DNA from: Roseburia sp.
GTDB taxonomy: Bacteria > Bacillota_A > Clostridia > Lachnospirales > Lachnospiraceae
Reading direction: 5' to 3'
Assembly: GCA_019411365.1 (NCBI GenBank)
Contig: DXQT01000002.1
Coordinates: 1 to 37,984 of the forward strand
DNA: 37,984 nt
The position numbers and the translations under genes are program-made. This document shows positions 8,632 to 18,084 of the stretch, piece by piece; the first letter of the stretch is position 1, and each line of letters opens with the position of its first letter. The notes under the pieces were generated by a model. The model was not told the DNA's origin. It made no database searches and saw only the letters and a list, made by a program, of their open reading frames with translations.

Positions 8632-11600
8632 TCACTCAAAGTCCTCTTTTACAATATCCCATACAGCCTCTGTACTAAATTTTTCTCTCACATAACGTTG
8701 ACTCTTTTCCGACATTTCTATCAGCTTATCATCATTTTGATAAACTTCGCAAATTGCATTCACCAGCTTCTGTTCCTGATCTTCTACTATTGCTATATTC
8801 TCAATTCCTCCAATGCCCTCAGCACCAACGGAAGTAGTAACAACCGGGATTCCATAATATAACGCCTCTACAACTTTTCCTTTCACTCCTGCACCATACC
8901 GCAACGGTACTACAACCAACCTGCAGGAATTATACAATTGTTTCAACTCTTCTTCTGAAACGAAGCCTTTTACAATAACTCCTTCTGTCGTAATATGTGT
9001 AATCTCATCTGGTGCTTTCGAACCCACAATATAAAAATTGGCTTTGATATTTTTATATACGTCCGGATAGATTTTATCTAAAAACCACTGTACTGCATCT
9101 AAATTTGGTGCATGTCCAAATCCACCGACAAAGAGGATTCCTTCGCGTTTTTCAGGCTCATATGTAACATTCATAAATTTTTCATATACATACGCTGTAA
9201 TAGCTTTGACAGGAATCTTACTGTCAATTTCATGTATGGCCTCTTCTTCAACTATTGATGGATAGTAATTCATATTCGATTGACGCATAATATACAGTTC
9301 CTGCTTTTTCCACTTTTCTGATTCTTCCAGTTTTTCTTCCCGTCCATCCAGTTCGTACTCCCTTTGAATTCTCAGAAAATGTAGATCATGTCCATAATAA
9401 ATAATTTTTCCACGCGCATGCTCTTTAATAAAATCAATATATTTAATGGTTATGTGTGGTCTATTTAAATAGAAAATATCAAAATACTGCATATTTTCCA
9501 TCAACCATTCTTTCCAATGTTCCGCATATTTCGGACCATATAAAACAAAAATACCCATTTGCTGTAATTCGGTCGTATATGGTTCATGCTGATAAAAATT
9601 ATCTCCCAAAAACGTTATTCGATATCCTTTGCCGACTAACATTTTCAGATACATAAACGTCGTCTTACTACCCGCATCTTTATCATACTGTGGAACATAG
9701 TGATCAATTACCAAAATATGTTTCTTACCTTTTCCACGCTCTCTGGCAAGGAAAACATCCTGACCATTTGGAAAATGATTTTGTTTCAGTTCATCTTTCC
9801 ATTTTTCATAAAACTTTTTTTGATTTTCCACCTGATATTTCTTCTGACCTGTCGTAACATCCGTTCCATTAGAAATACCTTCAAAATGTACCACAACGGA
9901 CTTTGGCTGATAAACCACCTTATATCCATGTTTTCTTACTTCAAATGCTAAATCTGAATCTTCACAATAAGCCGGAACAAATCGCTCGTCAAACCCGCCA
10001 ATTTCTTTCCACAGTTTTGTCCGTATCATAATTGCTGCTCCAGAAATATAATCGACTTCATGAACAAAATTAAATTCTGAATCATTTGGATTCTGCCTAT
10101 TTCCATAATTCCATGCAGACGCATCATCCCAGAGGATTCCACCTGCTTCCTGTAAATATCCATCTGCATAGATCAGCTTGGAACCAACCATTCCAATAGT
10201 AGTATCTTTCTTCATCAAATCAATCAATGGTTGTAACCAATCCTGTTGTACCTGTGTATCATTATTTAGGAATAAAAGATATTCACCCTTTGCATATTTT
10301 GCTGCATTGTTGCAATTTAAGAGGAATCTTAAATTATCCTTATTGTTAATAATATTAATTCCCTTTGCGACATCTCCAAGCTGTGTCGTCAAATCTGTTG
10401 AACAATCATTTGCAATAATGACTTCATAGGAACATTCTCCACTATTCATCAATATAGACTTCAAACAATTATATGTATATTCAAACTGATTATATACTGG
10501 TATCACAATTGATACCAAAGGTTTTTCATATTGTTTAAAGTGAAGGACTTCATATTCCTCAATCGTCTTTTTGTTTTCTGTAACCGGCACAATATCAACG
10601 TTCTCTACCGGAATATCTCTAGATTTTTCATACTCCTCAACTAATCGGAAATGATTCAGTGCACTTGCGGCATCTTCCGTTCTTAATATGGTAAAACAAT
10701 TTTTTATGCGTCTTACATTTATCATCTTTAACATTAAAATAGGATGACGCATTCCCTTTCCAATCAAGCGAGCAAAAAATCTTCTCTTGCTGTCAACCGG
10801 GAAGAAAAACGTACTTATCTTACGGAACGTAAGTGCCATACGATATGTACGGGAATTTTTTTCTCTTTCATATTCACGTTCTACTTCCAGGAGTTGCTCT
10901 ATGTGACCTTCTTTATTACAAATAGTCTGCTTGAGATTCTTTATTTCGTTTTCCGTTTTAACAATCCTGCTGTTTTGAAAAATAATTTCTTGTTTTTTTT
11001 CTTCTAATTCCCGTTTCTTCTCTTCTAATTCCCGTTTCTTCTCTTCTAATTCCCGTTCTGAATTATCTAAAACCCCCTCCACTTTTTCACATCTAGAAAT
11101 AACTTCTTGATATCCATCAGCAAATTGTTTTTGCTTAAATTGTAAAGTTAATGCATCATGATACATATTAGGATCAAACATATCACATTTCTGTTTATCC
11201 ATCATTGCCGATAGCATTTCATTTTCTGCATTATCAAATGACTGTATCATATTCTCATCAATGCCAATATATTCATTTATTTTTTTTAAAGAGATGTTTT
11301 GATTTTCCCGATATGCATACTTTACAGCCCTATATAATATATATTTCAAGGGAATATCACTATAATTCCATTCTTGATCAAAGAAAACAAGATTTTCCCC
11401 ATCCCAGAAACTATTGACAAACGTCATATCTATATAGCCATTTGCCAATATCAATTCTTCTTTTTCAAATGAAATATCTTTACCAAAAATACTGCACCTA
11501 ATATCCTGATAATTTTCAGATGATCTTATTATACTCTCTTTTAGTTTTTCAGCTAAATCACATACCCCGTTCCAATCTCCATCTTTTAATAACAATTGAA

Positions 11601-12747
11601 ATACTTTGTCAGTTCTCACAAGTGACTGCCATTGATGAACAATTCCCAGTTCTTGTTCTTCAATTGGCACCATTTTAATTCCTCTTTTTTGTAAAACTTG
11701 AGTATTAGCCTGGTATTCTCTCAAATGTTTCTCTGCGGATGCATTTAATCCTTTTTTTATCACTTGATTAGAAGTATCAATTAATGTTGCAATCCTATAT
11801 TCTTTTTTATAATCTCGCTTTAATGAAGCATATGAAATATGATTGATTATGCCTTCATCATATTTTTTACTTACTTCAACAAAAAATGAATTTGCAAAAA
11901 ATGGGAACACTTTATTTGATATAATATCTTCATATAACTCTTTTTCATTTGCAATTAACTCTGATTCCATAGGATATGTAAATTTTATCGCTTCTATATC
12001 ACTTTGAGCAGGCAAATGTTCATCAGAAAAAACTGCCATAGGAAATTTATAATCTGGCAACGGATAATACCATCTTGCATTTTCAAACCCACATGTCGTA
12101 AAAAAAACATTTAATTCATCTTTACTAAATGTACATACACCACTCTTGTTATATCTGGTCGTATAACTATTATTTTTATATCCAGAAATACCGTCAAACG
12201 AAATGCCTGTATGATCTTCTGCAGCTCCACACCAGTACTTCAAGCCAAATCGATTCTCAATTGCTAACAAGAGTTTCCCTGTCGGCTTTAAAAGTTCATG
12301 TATTCTCTTTAACAATGTATGATATGGCTGTTCAAATTCTGAATTAATTCCAACATATTCCAATACACCAATTAGCAAAATATAATCAAATTTTTGCTTA
12401 AAATCATGTGTATAAACATCATCACAAATTACCTCTAGATTATGTTTTGACTGATGTCTCTTTCGAATAATCTCTGCTCTTTTTGGAGATTGTTCTAGTG
12501 CAATTACTTTATCAGCATTCTGACACAAAAGGCCTGTTAACGCCCCCATGCCAGCACCTATTTCCAATATAGCTGATGACTTTTGAAACGGATACCAATT
12601 TATGAGATTTTCCCTGGCATCTGTAAAATTATGAAAAGCTGCCCCTCCCATGTTGCAAATACTTCTATCGCTCTTTCCTTCATTTAATGCCTCTATAATT
12701 TTATTTTCAATATCACCATCAGAATAAACTTTTTCGTTTTCTCTCAT
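8632..12747 (-). CDS. Giant glycan enzyme: methyltransferase, coiled coil, GT2 and GT4
   Basis: A 1371-aa multidomain cytoplasmic protein. Residues about 30-260 are a class I SAM methyltransferase (ILEIGAGMGALTGLL). Residues 260-550 are not recognised, but GENLVFFDQEWNYSD resembles the Asp loop of kinase-like folds. A coiled coil (about 555-625) includes three tandem ELEEKKR heptads. Residues about 740-960 are a GT2 domain (PLVSIVIPVYNQFEYTY, FLNNDTQVQQDW, YCEDSDLAFEVRK). Residues about 1010-1365 are a GT4 domain (GILFVGGFGHAPNLDAV, KGKVVEALYYGIPVV). Such fusions occur beside Wzm/Wzt exporters, where methylation can cap the chain and coiled coils can set its length; that role here is inference. 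GGGAGAGAG lies 7 bases before the ATG at 12747; an in-frame TTG at 12765 is less likely. The gene follows wzt closely. Confidence 0.87.
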   Translation of the reverse strand: MRENEKVYSDGDIENKIIEALNEGKSDRSICNMGGAAFHNFTDARENLINWYPFQKSSAILEIGAGMGALTGLLCQNADKVIALEQSPKRAEIIRKRHQSKHNLEVICDDVYTHDFKQKFDYILLIGVLEYVGINSEFEQPYHTLLKRIHELLKPTGKLLLAIENRFGLKYWCGAAEDHTGISFDGISGYKNNSYTTRYNKSGVCTFSKDELNVFFTTCGFENARWYYPLPDYKFPMAVFSDEHLPAQSDIEAIKFTYPMESELIANEKELYEDIISNKVFPFFANSFFVEVSKKYDEGIINHISYASLKRDYKKEYRIATLIDTSNQVIKKGLNASAEKHLREYQANTQVLQKRGIKMVPIEEQELGIVHQWQSLVRTDKVFQLLLKDGDWNGVCDLAEKLKESIIRSSENYQDIRCSIFGKDISFEKEELILANGYIDMTFVNSFWDGENLVFFDQEWNYSDIPLKYILYRAVKYAYRENQNISLKKINEYIGIDENMIQSFDNAENEMLSAMMDKQKCDMFDPNMYHDALTLQFKQKQFADGYQEVISRCEKVEGVLDNSERELEEKKRELEEKKRELEEKKQEIIFQNSRIVKTENEIKNLKQTICNKEGHIEQLLEVEREYEREKNSRTYRMALTFRKISTFFFPVDSKRRFFARLIGKGMRHPILMLKMINVRRIKNCFTILRTEDAASALNHFRLVEEYEKSRDIPVENVDIVPVTENKKTIEEYEVLHFKQYEKPLVSIVIPVYNQFEYTYNCLKSILMNSGECSYEVIIANDCSTDLTTQLGDVAKGINIINNKDNLRFLLNCNNAAKYAKGEYLLFLNNDTQVQQDWLQPLIDLMKKDTTIGMVGSKLIYADGYLQEAGGILWDDASAWNYGNRQNPNDSEFNFVHEVDYISGAAIMIRTKLWKEIGGFDERFVPAYCEDSDLAFEVRKHGYKVVYQPKSVVVHFEGISNGTDVTTGQKKYQVENQKKFYEKWKDELKQNHFPNGQDVFLARERGKGKKHILVIDHYVPQYDKDAGSKTTFMYLKMLVGKGYRITFLGDNFYQHEPYTTELQQMGIFVLYGPKYAEHWKEWLMENMQYFDIFYLNRPHITIKYIDFIKEHARGKIIYYGHDLHFLRIQREYELDGREEKLEESEKWKKQELYIMRQSNMNYYPSIVEEEAIHEIDSKIPVKAITAYVYEKFMNVTYEPEKREGILFVGGFGHAPNLDAVQWFLDKIYPDVYKNIKANFYIVGSKAPDEITHITTEGVIVKGFVSEEELKQLYNSCRLVVVPLRYGAGVKGKVVEALYYGIPVVTTSVGAEGIGGIENIAIVEDQEQKLVNAICEVYQNDDKLIEMSEKSQRYVREKFSTEAVWDIVKEDFE
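11001..11058 (-). repeat. 21-bp tandem repeat inside the coiled coil
   Basis: Nearly three identical copies of a 21-bp unit (11001-11021, 11022-11042, and 11043-11058 partial). Each encodes one ELEEKKR heptad of the coiled coil in the methyltransferase/GT fusion. Because the unit is a whole number of codons and exactly one heptad, copy-number change would lengthen or shorten the coiled coil without breaking the frame. Confidence 0.9.
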
Positions 12748-12767
12748 ATCTATACTCTCTCCCAAAT

Positions 12768-14243
12768 CTATTGTTCCGTTCTTTCCCAGTGGTGCTCCAT
12801 TGTTAAAATTCCTCTCTCGTTATACGGATTTGATTCCACTTCTATTTGCATCAAACTAAATATGCTGTCATATTGGACTCCATCCGTGTTTTCAACCCAT
12901 AAATCCAACATGTATTTTCCTTTCAATAATTTATTTTCAAAAATAAACTTTACACATCCTGGTTTCAAATTTTCAGTTTCTTGTTTTGTTAATTTCATTG
13001 ATGTTCCATAACAATATGTTCCATCATTCCTTGTTATTCCAACCACAAACTTTACTTCTTCATCTTTTCTGCCACACCCATCATAATTTAATACAATTTG
13101 ATATTTTTGCCTTGTCCAAATTTTTGTTACTTCATTTCCATCCAAATCTTCTATTTTTACTTTTGTATAAAATATATCTTTTCCACCCAACCGTCGTGCC
13201 ATCGGATAACAATGAGTACATACTGTTCTTAGAGTTTCATTTAATTCCAGCTCTCTTTGCTTTCTTTCTAATTCCAAAAGTTCCTCTTGCTTTTTCCTTT
13301 TCTCTTCCTCTTTTTGTCTTTCCGCTTCTTTTCTCTTTTCCTCTTCCTTTTGTCTTTTTTCTTCTTCCTGTCTCTTTTTCTCTTCTTTTTCCTGTTCTAT
13401 TCTAAGACGTTCCTGTTCTTCTTTAATTTTTCTTTCTAATTCTTCTTTTTTCTGTTGATTCTCAAATTCAATACGATCTAATCTGCGCCCCTCCATTGCA
13501 GCAAGGTATGCTTCGCCGATAAATTTAGGAGTTCCTTCATCTTTTATTAAACCATTCTCAATCCAGATCAGTTTATCGCAGATTTTATACATCTGATCCA
13601 TGGAATGAGATACAATAACGATTGTTGTTCCATTTGCTTTTATCTCTTTTAACTTATCAAAACATTTTTTCTGAAATGCTGAATCTCCCACTGCCAGAAT
13701 TTCATCAATTAGCAATACATCTGCATCCACATTTATTGCCACGGCAAAAGCCAAACGCATATACATACCAGAAGAATACGTTCTTACTGGATTGTCAATA
13801 TATTCTTCCAGTTCAGAAAATCGAATAATATCATTTAATCGCCTATCTACTTCTTTTCTCGTAATACCAAAAATAGACGCGTTCGTATAAATATTCTCGC
13901 GTCCTGTCATATCTGGATGAAATCCAGCCCCTAATTCAATAAGGCTGGATACTCGTCCTTTAATTTCAATCTTTCCTTCATTTGGATATAAAATACGGGT
14001 AAGCATTTTTAATGTGGTACTCTTACCGCATCCATTTTTTCCTATAATTCCAATTGCTTCCCCCTTGTGTACCTCAAAACTGATTCCTTTTAATACCATC
14101 ACATCCTCATGTTTTCCACGTGATGGATTCACAAACCTCTCCTTAAATGAAGTCGCCTTGTCTTTATATGATTTAAAACTTTTTTTTACATTGTCCACAC
14201 GAATAACAACTTCCCGTGTATCTATTTCATTATTTTCTTTCAC
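12768..14243 (-). CDS. wzt: ABC polysaccharide exporter ATPase with carbohydrate-binding C-terminus
   Basis: A 491-aa ATPase of the Wzm/Wzt glycan exporter. Residues about 30-250 are the nucleotide-binding domain: Walker A GIIGKNGCGKST, ABC signature YSSGMYMRLAFAV, Walker B VLLIDEILAVGD, H-loop IVIVSHSM. A long, extremely charged helix of Glu/Lys/Arg/Gln (about 255-340) follows, then about 150 residues of beta-rich Wzt C-terminal domain (CTHCYPMARRLGGKD, IWTRQKYQIVLNY), which in characterised homologues binds the end of the glycan chain. GTG at 14243 is the start: it overlaps the TAG stop of wzm by one base, and GGAGG is 7 bases upstream. The charged helix is much longer than usual and may act as a spacer between ATPase and glycan-binding domain. 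Confidence 0.92.
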   Translation of the reverse strand: MKENNEIDTREVVIRVDNVKKSFKSYKDKATSFKERFVNPSRGKHEDVMVLKGISFEVHKGEAIGIIGKNGCGKSTTLKMLTRILYPNEGKIEIKGRVSSLIELGAGFHPDMTGRENIYTNASIFGITRKEVDRRLNDIIRFSELEEYIDNPVRTYSSGMYMRLAFAVAINVDADVLLIDEILAVGDSAFQKKCFDKLKEIKANGTTIVIVSHSMDQMYKICDKLIWIENGLIKDEGTPKFIGEAYLAAMEGRRLDRIEFENQQKKEELERKIKEEQERLRIEQEKEEKKRQEEEKRQKEEEKRKEAERQKEEEKRKKQEELLELERKQRELELNETLRTVCTHCYPMARRLGGKDIFYTKVKIEDLDGNEVTKIWTRQKYQIVLNYDGCGRKDEEVKFVVGITRNDGTYCYGTSMKLTKQETENLKPGCVKFIFENKLLKGKYMLDLWVENTDGVQYDSIFSLMQIEVESNPYNERGILTMEHHWERTEQ

Positions 14244-15022
14244 TACATTTCCTCCGCAAAATTTCTATCCATTTTTGCAAATATCACAAAACCTAAAATC
14301 AAAACTATTATACTTTCAATAAATGCAAGTAACAAATAATTGGTTGTTGGAATAATTCTATAATATAAAATCTGATGATACACTTCCACAATCGGTGTCA
14401 TCGGATTCAAAACTACTAATTTTCGATATTGTTCTGGCACATAATCCATATTATACATAATAGGAGTGACATATATCCACGCCATCATCACTACGCCCAT
14501 AATTTGCTCTAGATCTCTAAAATAAACCGTAATTGCAGAAACAATAAATGCTATTCCAAGAGCTAACATATATTCAAAAATAATAATCAACGGAAGGAAT
14601 ATCAATGCTTTAAAATTAAACCAATATCCAGATATCAACACTGCGAAAAAAACAATAATAAAGCTTAAAAGCATATTAACAAAAGCACTGGTAACATACG
14701 AAATTGGAATTACTTCTCTTGGGAAATAAATCTTTTTAACCATATCCGACTGCGCTCTAATACAGGTTGAACCACCTTGAACCGATGTATTAAAAAAAGT
14801 CCATGGCATCATACCAATAATCAGATATAAATAAAACTTATCAATATTTACCCTGAAAATTACAGAGAAAACCATCGAATAAACAATTACCTGACATAAT
14901 GGATTAATATAAGTCCATAAAAATCCAAGAACAGATCCCTTATATCTGCCTCGTAATTCTCGTCTTACCAAACTATATATCATATCTTTATATGCATAAA
15001 TATTACGTATTCTTTGTATCAC
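14243..15022 (-). CDS. wzm: ABC polysaccharide exporter permease
   Basis: An integral membrane permease of the ABC-2 type with six hydrophobic segments, the channel partner of Wzt. The N-terminus has the cytoplasmic amphipathic helix and the family sequence LVRRELRGRYKGSVLGFLW, followed by NPLCQVIVYS; FRDLEQIMGVVMMAW and VTPIMYNMDYVP occur in the second half. The start is best set at GTG 15022 because AGGAG sits six bases before it; an in-frame ATG at 15049 lacks a ribosome binding site. The resulting 259 aa match the usual length. Its stop overlaps the wzt start by one base, so the two exporter halves should be translationally coupled. Confidence 0.92.
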   Translation of the reverse strand: MIQRIRNIYAYKDMIYSLVRRELRGRYKGSVLGFLWTYINPLCQVIVYSMVFSVIFRVNIDKFYLYLIIGMMPWTFFNTSVQGGSTCIRAQSDMVKKIYFPREVIPISYVTSAFVNMLLSFIIVFFAVLISGYWFNFKALIFLPLIIIFEYMLALGIAFIVSAITVYFRDLEQIMGVVMMAWIYVTPIMYNMDYVPEQYRKLVVLNPMTPIVEVYHQILYYRIIPTTNYLLLAFIESIIVLILGFVIFAKMDRNFAEEM

Positions 15023-15054
15023 GACATTCTCCTTTTGCATAATATCCATAATCT

Positions 15055-15085
15055 AAAAAAATATACCATATTTGGGATGGAATAT
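15055..15085 (-). terminator. Possible weak intrinsic terminator between LtaS-like gene and wzm
   Basis: On the minus strand ATATTCCAT and ATGGTATAT form a 9-bp stem with one mismatch and a 7-base loop, directly followed by seven T. The stem is AT-rich, so it would terminate only part of the transcripts. It lies in the 54-81 bases between the LtaS-like gene and wzm and could reduce expression of the exporter and heptose genes relative to the upstream part. Confidence 0.35.
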
Positions 15086-15103
15086 CAAGATTATACCTGT
15101 ACT

Positions 15104-17044
15104 TCACCAAACTTTCTCCACCGTATGCGCATACACCAACGTCTGCATTTCCCTTGTTCTCTCTGTAAACTCCTCACTGCCACGAACATACACATTTCCA
15201 TTTACATCTACAATCCCAACACTATTAATTACCGGAAGTTCTTCGTACTGCCCTAATACATAGTGTTGATAATCACTCATGTTAAGTCCGGTGTCCTGCA
15301 ACAAAAAAGGTGCAAGATAATTCAGGCTGATATCTCCGATATTCTCTGAATCTGCCACATAGTTATGCCAGATCAAAAGCGGTGTCTTATACTGGTTTCT
15401 CTGCTGTGTCAGATCCCATTGATCTCTGGTGTTTCCTGTTACATAAGAATAAAACTCTTCTTCTAACTTCGGCTGATGATCTCCGAACATGACAACGACC
15501 ACCGGTTCCTCATAATTTTCAAAATACTCAAGAAGCCCTTTTAATGCCTTATCACTTTCCCGGATCAGACTTAAATACTGCTCTGCCTGCGGAAATTTTC
15601 CGGCAGCGTCCCCCCGCAGATGAACCGTGGTTTTAAAATTATCACCGTCGTAAGTGTATCCGCTGTGATTCTGCATGGTGACATTAAAGAAAAACTGTGG
15701 TGTATTTTTTTCTTTCTGGTCAAAATACTGACGTATATATGTATAATCGCCCTCATCACTCGTGTACAGCCGCATGGTATCTAACGGCTGCTCTAAATCT
15801 TCTGAAAAAATGATATGATCAAACTGCATTGCACGGTATACCTGCGTCCTGTTCCATCCACTTGACAAATACGGATGAAATGCTGTTGTCTCATAACCCT
15901 GATCTATCAAAACACTCACCATGCTTTGATAGACATCTGTCTGTTCAAAATAATTATTATATGGTATCACAGGATTCTGATACAATGCGGTAGCATCAGA
16001 ACTTAAAAATTCATACTCAGAATTTGCTGTTGTTCCACCAAACACCGACACATTCGCCCATCCCTTGATACAATTTTCCTCCAGTGAGTCCCAGTATTCT
16101 AAAAATGGCTGATCTGTTTCAATCTCTCCCAAAACACGTAAGTCAGAAAATGCCTCATTCATAATTACCACAATATTTGGCATCTTTTTTGCTGTACTTA
16201 CCATTTCCTGTTTTTGTAGTGCCTGTGAATTAAAATCCTGCAAGATTTTTTTTGCGTTTTCTGCCGAATACCCTTCTGGATAACTTTCTATTTTTCCTTC
16301 TGCATCTGCAAGCAGCTCCGCCAGATAACTGTCCTTTGAAAACTGTCCGGTTTCAGAATATATTTTCTGATAAGTTCCATTTACAAGCGGAATGCAGGCA
16401 AAAACTGCGGCCACGGTCACAATTGCATCCGGAATCTGTCTTTTTTTCAATTCCCGTTTTTGATATTCCTGTTTTATCAATTTATACCAGACAAACAGAT
16501 CTATAACCGTAAACAACATATACAGATCTGGCATATAGTCATAATTCAAAAAGACATTTCCTGCTGTCTTAGCTGCCTTAAGATCTGATATCTGAAACGG
16601 TGCTCCACGGAACCTCATCAGATAGTGATTCGTAATTCCCATCACTGCGATCACCAGATTACCGACAGCCACTGCTGTTTGTCCTTTTCCGCTGATCAGA
16701 TAGAAAATCCAATATAATAAAAAACCAAGAAACAGATTTACAATCTGAACTTTATTGATCTGCGTTAATGTAAGATAAAACGTTCCCTGTGTCAGGAATC
16801 CAAGTATAATAATCCCATGAAAGGAACTCCACATCAAAAGATATATATTTTGGACTGCCTTATTTCGGACAAATTTTAACACAATTACTCCGCACAGGCA
16901 AACGAACAGATACGCCGCCACCGTCTGATATACTGTAAGCAGATAATATTTTCTTAACATTGCAAGGAGAATTACCTGCAGTAATCCATAAATCAGCAGC
17001 ATATTATCTTTACAGATATTCCAGCAAAACTTTTTTCTATCCAA
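15104..17044 (-). CDS. LTA synthase-like phosphoglycerol transferase (sulfatase fold)
   Basis: A 646-aa membrane enzyme, intact relative of the broken gene at 3576-5208. Residues about 10-220 hold five or more membrane helices. Residues about 285-600 are the extracellular alkaline-phosphatase/sulfatase fold: NIVVIMNEAFSD carries the metal-binding Glu, FGGTTANSEYEFLSS the nucleophile Thr (about 331-345), TAFHPYLSS follows, and MFGDHQPK (about 517-524) holds the Asp/His metal ligands. The family moves glycerol-phosphate from phosphatidylglycerol onto acceptors. Here the acceptor is probably the locus glycan (inference). The frame opens with TTG at 17044, with AAAGGA about 10 bases upstream; an ATG 14 codons later is less well placed. 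It follows the acidic 123-aa gene by 34 bases. Confidence 0.88.
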   Translation of the reverse strand: MDRKKFCWNICKDNMLLIYGLLQVILLAMLRKYYLLTVYQTVAAYLFVCLCGVIVLKFVRNKAVQNIYLLMWSSFHGIIILGFLTQGTFYLTLTQINKVQIVNLFLGFLLYWIFYLISGKGQTAVAVGNLVIAVMGITNHYLMRFRGAPFQISDLKAAKTAGNVFLNYDYMPDLYMLFTVIDLFVWYKLIKQEYQKRELKKRQIPDAIVTVAAVFACIPLVNGTYQKIYSETGQFSKDSYLAELLADAEGKIESYPEGYSAENAKKILQDFNSQALQKQEMVSTAKKMPNIVVIMNEAFSDLRVLGEIETDQPFLEYWDSLEENCIKGWANVSVFGGTTANSEYEFLSSDATALYQNPVIPYNNYFEQTDVYQSMVSVLIDQGYETTAFHPYLSSGWNRTQVYRAMQFDHIIFSEDLEQPLDTMRLYTSDEGDYTYIRQYFDQKEKNTPQFFFNVTMQNHSGYTYDGDNFKTTVHLRGDAAGKFPQAEQYLSLIRESDKALKGLLEYFENYEEPVVVVMFGDHQPKLEEEFYSYVTGNTRDQWDLTQQRNQYKTPLLIWHNYVADSENIGDISLNYLAPFLLQDTGLNMSDYQHYVLGQYEELPVINSVGIVDVNGNVYVRGSEEFTERTREMQTLVYAHTVEKVW

Positions 17045-17078
17045 TATTTGCGTTTCCTTTCTGCTTTACTATCAAAAG

Positions 17079-17450
17079 TTATGACATTTCTAACTCTATT
17101 TCCGATATCACTTTCCCATTCATCATCTCAAAAGAATATTTATAACGAATCTCTGTTTCTTCCGTTCCAAGATATTCCTCACTGCCATCCCAATGTGCAT
17201 ATCCTTCCACCAGAATATCTAGTCGCATTTCGCCACTCACAGTCTCAACACCGTCGTCACATTCTATTTCCATATCCGTAATTTTCAATTCTTCAATTTC
17301 ATCCAAGCTTGCATAATCCACCAGATAATCTGTAAAAATTATTTCCAATTCATCTGTCCCTAATTCACTGACACACTCTATTGTAAAAGTTTCTATCTCG
17401 TCCCAGAAACATTCTTCCATCAATGTCAGGACACTATTTCGATCCAGCAC
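17079..17450 (-). CDS. Highly acidic 123-aa protein, third gene of Septu-like cassette
   Basis: I do not recognise this protein. By my count it has 36 Asp/Glu against 6 Lys/Arg in 123 residues, so it is strongly negative. It has no signal peptide or membrane segment. The N-terminal half looks helical, while the second half (VEGYAHWDGSEEYLGTEE, KYSFEMMNGKVISEIELE) looks like an antiparallel beta sheet. It starts at GTG 17450, inside the end of the HNH gene (17-base overlap), with AAGGA 8 bases upstream, so translation should be coupled to the nuclease. Its place as the last gene of the ATPase-HNH set suggests an accessory, inhibitor or immunity role. The charge would fit a DNA mimic or a partner of a basic nuclease, but that is inference. 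Confidence 0.65.
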   Translation of the reverse strand: MLDRNSVLTLMEECFWDEIETFTIECVSELGTDELEIIFTDYLVDYASLDEIEELKITDMEIECDDGVETVSGEMRLDILVEGYAHWDGSEEYLGTEETEIRYKYSFEMMNGKVISEIELEMS

Positions 17451-18084
17451 TTTCCTGATCCTTTCTCAATTGATACAAAATGGCATTACAAAAAGGCACC
17501 CTTTTTCCATCTGCCGGATTACTATATTGCTTAATCAGCGTTTCTCTTTCCTTCTCCCCCTGCGCATAGAATACTCCTGCTGTCCACATGGCTTCTTCTC
17601 TTGCTTTTTTCAGTCTCTCATCATTTAATGCAAGTAGTTTTATCGTATATTCAGCTCCCTGATCTGACAGATCACTCGGTTCAATTTTACCGTTTACCGA
17701 ATAGGCAAATCTTTTCTCACAGTTCTTATCCAATGGTGAAATCAATAATGCTTTATCATAATCATTTCCTTTCGCATGACCACAATGTTTCATATCACCA
17801 TTTTCGCCCTGGCAGGATGCATGCAGATTTGAGTATTCTAATGACAAACCACTATCCTTACTCTGTGGTACAAAATGCTCAATATGGGAACTATCATCTG
17901 ATATTCTGTTGCAGCAATAACAGCACAAATACTTCTGTTCATGAAGCAAAGCTTCCTTTAACTGCTGTTTTTCCGGCTTGCTTTTTATATCTTCATAACA
18001 TGGTTTCCGCTTATTTTTATTTTTAAATTTCTTTTTCCAGCTTACTATCTCATCCGGCTCTTTGTCTTTTTGTATATATATCAT
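17434..18084 (-). CDS. ptuB: HNH endonuclease, Septu PtuB-like (TIGR02646 type)
   Basis: A 216-aa HNH nuclease. The N-terminal third is very basic. The HNH core is residues about 52-110: CCYCCNR (C54-C58) zinc pair, HIEHFVPQS (H67, H70), YSNLHASCQ (N86, C91) and MKHCGHAKGN (C101), the cysteine-rich pattern of the nuclease paired with AAA ATPases in Septu (PtuB) and some retron systems. In known Septu the ATPase controls the nuclease, which cuts nucleic acid on phage infection. The ATG at 18084 follows the ATPase stop with no gap, and GGGAAGG in the end of the ATPase gene serves as ribosome binding site. No retron reverse transcriptase or ncRNA is visible next to it. Confidence 0.85.
   Translation of the reverse strand: MIYIQKDKEPDEIVSWKKKFKNKNKRKPCYEDIKSKPEKQQLKEALLHEQKYLCCYCCNRISDDSSHIEHFVPQSKDSGLSLEYSNLHASCQGENGDMKHCGHAKGNDYDKALLISPLDKNCEKRFAYSVNGKIEPSDLSDQGAEYTIKLLALNDERLKKAREEAMWTAGVFYAQGEKERETLIKQYSNPADGKRVPFCNAILYQLRKDQESAGSK

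Noticed and set aside
12986..13405. 139-codon plus-strand frame opposite wzt
   Set aside because: It is the complement of the Glu/Lys-rich helix, giving a Phe/Leu-rich nonsense product; it lacks a ribosome binding site and lies wholly inside wzt.
13250..13460. Low-complexity repeat that could be a CRISPR or satellite
   Set aside because: The repeats are degenerate codons for Glu, Lys, Arg and Gln in a continuous helix; there is no constant repeat/spacer structure.
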